NCBI GenBank assembly: GCA_021808985.1
Contig: JAKBAQ010000019.1
Coordinates: forward strand, 1-21,981
Direction: 5' to 3'
DNA: 21,981 nucleotides
Source of the DNA: Pseudomonadota bacterium
GTDB lineage: Bacteria; Pseudomonadota; Alphaproteobacteria; Acetobacterales; Acetobacteraceae
In this document: positions 18,138 to 21,981 of the stretch, one piece after another
Numbering within the stretch: the stretch's first letter is position 1
How the letters are laid out: each line of letters opens with the position of its first letter
Translations under genes and position numbers: made by a program
Notes under the pieces: generated by a model
The model's database searches: none
Told to the model about the DNA's origin: nothing
What the model saw: the letters and a program-made list of their open reading frames with translations, nothing else

Positions 18138-18668
18138 TCAGGGCGCGACCGGTGAAACAGTGAAGATGCAGTATTCATGCCCTTCAGACGCGCACTGAGT
18201 CTCTATGCTTTTTGTTTTAACCGGCGAGGCGGGATTGATCTGCTGGGAGACGAAATCCATCGCGCCGGCGAACCAGCCTTCGAACATGTAGCAAAGCCGG
18301 CCGTGCGCCTGCGGCTGTTGCAGCACGAAGGATGAGTTGCGCAGCGAGATCTGCGCATGGCCGGAGGCGGCATCGGCGGAGATGAATTCAAACAAACCCC
18401 AGCCGCGCTGGGAGAGACGCTTTAGATAATGCTCGAACACGGCAAGGCCGGAGAGTCCGTGCGTCTGCCCCTCTTTCTCACACCAGAAATAGGCTGAGCG
18501 GTAGCCGGCGGGGTAGAGGATTTCGCTGTAGCGCGCGCGGCCCAGAGCTTCTTCCACCGCGATGTGATTGTTGGTGAAGAAATGCCGCGGCACATAGAGC
18601 ATCGGCAACCCGTCGGTGGTCCAGACACCGGTTTTTTCGTTTACGTCAATTGGTAAAAGCGGATTCAT
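18138..18668 (-). CDS. DUF5943 / V4R-like protein of the betaine cluster
   Basis: This 176-residue cytosolic protein of unknown biochemical role is, from memory, the same family that sits next to dgcA in Pseudomonas aeruginosa (PA5397 neighbourhood). It begins MNPLLPIDVNEKTGVWTTDGLPMLYVPRHFF. It ends in a CASEGHEYCIF motif that resembles the C-terminus of V4R (4-vinyl reductase-type) small-molecule or metal-binding domains, with two cysteines spaced eight apart. CGGGAG lies about 6 bases before the ATG. It starts 26 bases after the dipeptidase-fold gene, so the two are probably co-transcribed. It may bind a ligand or metal, or assist cofactor insertion into DgcA/DgcB. Those roles are inference. 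Confidence 0.75.
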   Translation of the reverse strand: MNPLLPIDVNEKTGVWTTDGLPMLYVPRHFFTNNHIAVEEALGRARYSEILYPAGYRSAYFWCEKEGQTHGLSGLAVFEHYLKRLSQRGWGLFEFISADAASGHAQISLRNSSFVLQQPQAHGRLCYMFEGWFAGAMDFVSQQINPASPVKTKSIETQCASEGHEYCIFTVSPVAP

Positions 18669-18694
18669 GAACGGCTCCCGGATGAATGAAAAAC

Positions 18695-19666
18695 TTACGC
18701 GCCCCAGACCTGCCCGAAGACGCGCTGCCAGTTGCCGCCCATGACCTTGCGGATGCGCGCCTCGCCCCAGCCCGCGCGGACCATCGCCTCTGTCAGGTTG
18801 GGGAATTCACCGATCGTACGGATGCCCTCGGGGTTCACGATTTTTCCGAAATTGGTGAGGCGGCGGTGACGGCCTTTGTCATGCGTCAGCCACTCGAAGA
18901 AATCATGCCCGTAGCCCTGGGTGAAATCCGTGCCGATGCCGACCGTGTCCTCACCGACAATGTTGATGACGTAATCGATCGCCTCGATGTAATCATCCAC
19001 CGTCGCCTCGATTCCGCGCTTGAGGAAGGGCGCGAACATCGTAACGCCGACGAAACCGCCATGATCGGCGATGAAGCGCAGCTGCTCGTCGGATTTATTG
19101 CGCGGGTGCTGCTTCAGCCCCGAAGGCAGGCAGTGTGAATAGCAGACCGGCATCTTGGATTCGAGGATTGTCTCCTCCGAGGTTTTGCCGCCCACGTGCG
19201 AAAGATCGATCATGATGCCGGTTCTGTTCAACTCGGCCACCGCCTCGCGGCCAAAATCAGAGAGGCCGCCGTCGCGTTCATAACAGCCGGTACCGACGAG
19301 ATTTTGCGTGTTGTAGCAAAGCTGAATCACCCGCACGCCCATGTCGGCAAAAGCCTCGATATGGCCGAGATGATCCTCGATCGCGTGGGCGTTCTGGAAG
19401 CCGAGGATGATGCCGGTCTTGCCCTCGGCCTTGGCGCGCGTGATGTCAGCCGTGGTGCGCACCAGGGTCAGCAGATCGGCATTATCGCGGATCATTTTCT
19501 TCATCTCGGCGATGTTCTGAACCGTCGCCTGGAAGCCCTCCCACACCGAGACGGTGCAGTTGGCGGCCGTGAGCCCGCCTTTGCGCATATCCTCAAAAAC
19601 GTCACGCCCCCATTTGGCGATGATCAAACCGTCAATAACAATGGAATCTTGATGGAGGTTTTTCAT
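18695..19666 (-). CDS. Membrane dipeptidase-family protein with altered metal site
   Basis: This 323-residue protein has the renal (membrane) dipeptidase, peptidase M19, amidohydrolase-like fold. IDLSHVGG gives H157, PVCYSHC gives H178, HPRNKSDEQLRFIADHGG is highly typical, and GIGTDF gives D247. However, the N-terminal zinc motif DGHxD reads DGLIIA (L14 and I16 in place of His and Asp), and the bridging Glu is Q91 in GFQNAH. Classical di-zinc peptidase activity is therefore doubtful. No signal peptide is seen, so it is cytosolic. A closely similar gene beside dgcA in Pseudomonas (PA5396), recalled from memory, seems to share the pattern. It is the first gene after a 105-base gap that follows the regulator gene. 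A weak AAGAGA ribosome-binding site precedes ATG. Confidence 0.85.
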   Translation of the reverse strand: MKNLHQDSIVIDGLIIAKWGRDVFEDMRKGGLTAANCTVSVWEGFQATVQNIAEMKKMIRDNADLLTLVRTTADITRAKAEGKTGIILGFQNAHAIEDHLGHIEAFADMGVRVIQLCYNTQNLVGTGCYERDGGLSDFGREAVAELNRTGIMIDLSHVGGKTSEETILESKMPVCYSHCLPSGLKQHPRNKSDEQLRFIADHGGFVGVTMFAPFLKRGIEATVDDYIEAIDYVINIVGEDTVGIGTDFTQGYGHDFFEWLTHDKGRHRRLTNFGKIVNPEGIRTIGEFPNLTEAMVRAGWGEARIRKVMGGNWQRVFGQVWGA

Positions 19667-19771
19667 GTTTATCTCTTAGCGAATAGCGGTTGTTGGCCAA
19701 TCTGTATGGTTTTGCCATACGTAACTTTACTGAAAGCGACATTTCCCGAAAAATTCACGACGCACGATACT
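19667..19771 (-). promoter_or_regulatory. Likely regulated promoter region of the dipeptidase-DUF5943-dgcAB-etfAB operon
   Basis: This is the longest intercistronic gap in the catabolic cluster. A perfect dyad GTATGG-TTTTG-CCATAC sits at 19704-19720, about 38-55 bases before the dipeptidase start. On the minus strand two GTCG boxes (19761-19758 and 19740-19737) lie 21 bases apart, on the same face of the helix, as AraC-type activators prefer. TTGGCCAA (19694-19701) is an additional palindrome. A GbdR-like site is plausible but not matched to a known consensus. No clear -10/-35 was assigned. Confidence 0.45.
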
Positions 19772-20740
19772 TCACGCTCCGGTGATGGCGGCTTTATGGC
19801 TCTCGCGGCTGGGCGCGTAACCGAAGCAGCGCGCATAAGCAGAGGAAAAATAGGCCGCGGAGGAAAAGCCGCACAGCGAGGCGACCTCGGTAATGCGCAA
19901 ATCGGTTTGCTGCAACAGATGCTGGGCGCGCTTGAGCCGCAATTCCTGCGCGAAATGCGCCAGGGTGGTGCCCATGTGGCGCTTAAAGAAACGTTGCAGC
20001 TGGCGAGGCGAGACATTCAGACGTTCGGCAATTTCAGAGGCTGGAAGATCATTGGCCAGATTCGCCTCGAGCAGCGCCACCGCCTGCGCCAGGAGTGGAT
20101 GGCTGGGCTTGACGCGGTCATGCGCGGCGAGGGGCTGACGCTCGCCGCTCATGCGCATACGTTCATGAACGAACGTGGCGGAGACTTCCTCGGCGAAGGA
20201 ACGGCCCAGGCGGGCGTGGATCAGGCTCAGCATCATATCAAGCGGGGCGATGCCGCCGGTGCAGGTGATGCGGTCACGGTCGACCACGAAAAGGTCTGGC
20301 ACGAATTCTGTTTTTGGAAATTTTTCACGGCTGGCTGGGAGATTTTCCCAATGGATGGCGCAGCGGTAGCCTTCCAGCAGCCCGGCCTCGGCAAGCGCGA
20401 AGGCGCCGGTGCAGAGCGCGCCGAGCAGCCGGCCATGGCGGGCCTGGCGGCGCAACATGTCCAGCATTGGCTTCTTCACCGCCGCGCGCACATGCACGCC
20501 GCCGCAGACAAACAGGACATCGGGCGGGGGCGCCTCATCAAGCCGCAGGCAGGGCGACAAAACGAGACCATTGCTGGCGGTTGAGGGCACGCCATCCATT
20601 GTCAGCACTTGCCAGGAATAAACCTCGCGCCCGGCAACGCGGTTTGCCATGCGGCACGCCTCGATGGCGTTGGTGACAGCGATCATCGAATAGTCAGGAA
20701 GCGTGAAGAATCCGAACCGGGAGAGCGAAGCCAGGTCCAT
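19772..20740 (-). CDS. gbdR: GbdR-like AraC-family transcriptional activator
   Basis: This 322-residue regulator has a DJ-1/PfpI (class I amidotransferase-like) ligand-sensing domain. It runs from about residue 8 to 190, with the nucleophile-elbow-like GALCTGAFALAEAGLL. An AraC double helix-turn-helix follows (about 225-315: NDLPASEIAERLNVSPRQLQRFFKRHMG, then TEVASLCGFSSAAYFSSAYARCFGYAPS). This is the GlxA/GbdR architecture. In Pseudomonas GbdR activates gbcAB and dgcAB in response to glycine betaine and dimethylglycine. Here the same target genes sit either side, which supports the name. Its ATG comes 3 bases after the gbcB stop with only AAGG immediately before it, so translation probably depends on gbcB. 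It may be auto-regulated as part of the gbcA-gbcB transcript. Confidence 0.85.
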   Translation of the reverse strand: MDLASLSRFGFFTLPDYSMIAVTNAIEACRMANRVAGREVYSWQVLTMDGVPSTASNGLVLSPCLRLDEAPPPDVLFVCGGVHVRAAVKKPMLDMLRRQARHGRLLGALCTGAFALAEAGLLEGYRCAIHWENLPASREKFPKTEFVPDLFVVDRDRITCTGGIAPLDMMLSLIHARLGRSFAEEVSATFVHERMRMSGERQPLAAHDRVKPSHPLLAQAVALLEANLANDLPASEIAERLNVSPRQLQRFFKRHMGTTLAHFAQELRLKRAQHLLQQTDLRITEVASLCGFSSAAYFSSAYARCFGYAPSRESHKAAITGA

Positions 20741-20743
20741 GCC

Positions 20744-21835
20744 TTAACGTTCGATCACCAGGTCGCTCAGCGGTTTGGAGCAGCAGAGCAGGATCATTCC
20801 CTGGTCGATCTCGCGCTGGCGGATGCCGCCCTGATGCGACATTTCAACCTTGCCTGAAAGCAGCTTGGATTTGCACGTGCCGCACAGACCTTTGGCACAG
20901 GATGACGCCAGACGCATGCCCTCGGCGCGGCTTGCATCCAGCACCGTGCTTTGCGCCGGGCAGGCGATTGTGCGCTGGCTTTTGGCGAATGTGACCGCGA
21001 ATGAATCGCCTCCGGCCGGAACCGGGGCCATTGGCGCGGCCTCCTGCTCCAAGGCCGCGAAATCAAAGCTCTCTTCATGGTACTGCGCCATGTTGAAGCC
21101 GAGCTGCTCCAGCAGCGCCTTCACCGCGCGCATGTAAGGCGGCGGGCCGCAGACGAAGACTTCGCGATCCGCATAGTCCGCCACGGCCACGCTCAGCATC
21201 CCGGCGCTGATGCGCCCGCGCAGGCCGCCCCAGCTGTGAAACTTCGCATCAGCCTCACAGACCGGGATGAATTTGAAGTTCGCTGAATGAACCTCCATCA
21301 ACTCCAGCTCGCGGCGGAAAATGATGTCCGCCGGGGTGCGGGCGTGATGCATGAAGACGATGTCACTCTCGCCGGCAAGATCGTACTGCGCGCGCGCCAT
21401 CGACATCATCGGCGTGATGCCTGAGCCGCCTGAGAGCAGCAGATATTTTTTGGCCGGATGGCGCGTGTAGCTGAAACTACCCAAGGCGCCCGTGGCGTTC
21501 ACCTCCTGGCCGGGGGACATGTTATCATGCAGCCAGTTTGAAACAGGCCCGCCCGGCACGCGCTTGACCGTTATGCTGACCGTATGCGGACGCGAGGGCG
21601 AGGAGGCGATGGTGTAGCAGCGGTTGACCACCGCATCGCCTATCACGAAATCAAACGTGATGAACTGCCCAGGCTGAAAATGGAACAGCGCCGGGCGCTT
21701 GGGCCCGAAGATGAAGGTTTTGACATCGTGCGTTTCCTCACGCACGCCGATGCAGACCAGCGCATTGTCATCCGAGCCGTCCCAGAATGGCAAGGCGCGG
21801 TCTGCATCATTTTTAAAGATATGCTCGGCTTTCAT
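20744..21835 (-). CDS. gbcB: Glycine betaine monooxygenase reductase component GbcB
   Basis: This 363-residue NAD(P)H:ferredoxin-type reductase supplies electrons to the Rieske oxygenase GbcA. An FAD-binding beta-barrel carries RCYTIASSPS. The NAD-binding domain shows LLLSGGSGITPMMSMAR and VFVCGPPPYMRAV. The C-terminal plant-type 2Fe-2S domain has C313-x4-C318-x2-C321 and C351 (or C352). This order, flavin domains then ferredoxin, matches the class IA-like reductases of Rieske oxygenase systems and of GbcB. The gene starts in an ATGA overlap with gbcA, so the two components are coupled. It is followed after 3 bases by the regulator gene. It could in principle serve another oxygenase, but the gbcA partner makes this unlikely. 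Confidence 0.93.
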   Translation of the reverse strand: MKAEHIFKNDADRALPFWDGSDDNALVCIGVREETHDVKTFIFGPKRPALFHFQPGQFITFDFVIGDAVVNRCYTIASSPSRPHTVSITVKRVPGGPVSNWLHDNMSPGQEVNATGALGSFSYTRHPAKKYLLLSGGSGITPMMSMARAQYDLAGESDIVFMHHARTPADIIFRRELELMEVHSANFKFIPVCEADAKFHSWGGLRGRISAGMLSVAVADYADREVFVCGPPPYMRAVKALLEQLGFNMAQYHEESFDFAALEQEAAPMAPVPAGGDSFAVTFAKSQRTIACPAQSTVLDASRAEGMRLASSCAKGLCGTCKSKLLSGKVEMSHQGGIRQREIDQGMILLCCSKPLSDLVIER

Positions 21836-21981
21836 GCGCCAAGATGCGCCTTGAGGCGGGCGATGTACCAGGCGGCGAATTGTTCCACCTGCCCTTCGGT
21901 CTGCTGGGAATACGGCCCCTGAACATAACCCGGGCTCCGCGCGCCGAGCTGGCTCAGCCCGACCAGACGGCTATCCTGCAC
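21832..21981 (-). CDS. gbcA: Glycine betaine monooxygenase GbcA, C-terminal fragment (5' end outside window)
   Basis: The last 49 codons of a minus-strand gene enter from the right edge. The translated tail reads VQDSRLVGLSQLGARSPGY, then VQGPYSQQTEGQVEQF and AAWYIARLKAHLGA. The GPYS...E..V..F..WY pattern is that of the C-terminus of Rieske-type aromatic/betaine oxygenases, including GbcA, which demethylates glycine betaine to dimethylglycine with O2. The Rieske centre and mononuclear iron site lie outside the window, so the call relies on this tail and on the ATGA-coupled gbcB. The fragment is truncated only by the window edge, not by mutation. Confidence 0.8.
   Translation of the reverse strand: MQDSRLVGLSQLGARSPGYVQGPYSQQTEGQVEQFAAWYIARLKAHLGA

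Overview
The window is high-GC DNA whose proteins look alphaproteobacterial. The best guess is an acidophilic or acetic-acid-type Acetobacteraceae (Acidocella/Acidiphilium-like). This rests on remembered family resemblance (type II ThrB beside rnhA, SecA/parvulin/ArgJ neighbourhood, AT-rich palindromic intergenic repeats) and is not proven. No tRNA, rRNA, CRISPR array, transposase or phage gene was found. Coding density is very high and no stretch over 300 bases lacks a gene.

Left half (about 1-9,050) is a housekeeping block: two tandem glycine-zipper lipoproteins (-), mreB (+, without mreC/mreD after it), an unknown lipoprotein (-), thrB-rnhA (+), parvulin-argJ (-), and secA (+). It is bracketed by two inverted copies of a roughly 110-140 bp element. 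Each copy holds two perfect 30-bp palindromes plus an outer stem. The only change inside the second palindrome is compensatory, so pairing has been preserved.

Middle (about 9,180-12,190), all on the minus strand: an EamA/DMT-type permease, an outer-membrane beta-barrel protein, and folB.

Right half (12,247-21,981), all on the minus strand, is a consolidated glycine betaine catabolism cluster in transcription order: gbcA (3' end only), gbcB, a GbdR-like AraC regulator, a dipeptidase-fold protein, a DUF5943/V4R-like protein, dgcA, dgcB, etfA, etfB, and then folB. GbcAB would demethylate glycine betaine to dimethylglycine. DgcA/DgcB would demethylate dimethylglycine to sarcosine, with electrons passing through the dedicated ETF and the membrane Fe-S protein to quinone. 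Sarcosine oxidase and transport genes are not in the window. Many junctions are overlapping (ATGA, TAATG), so translational coupling is likely.

Points that stand out: the dipeptidase-fold protein lacks three of the usual zinc ligands; DgcA shows three rather than four cluster cysteines; folB lies directly after a formaldehyde-producing pathway, with a possible 21-codon ORF exactly bridging etfB and folB; and the structured repeat covaries.
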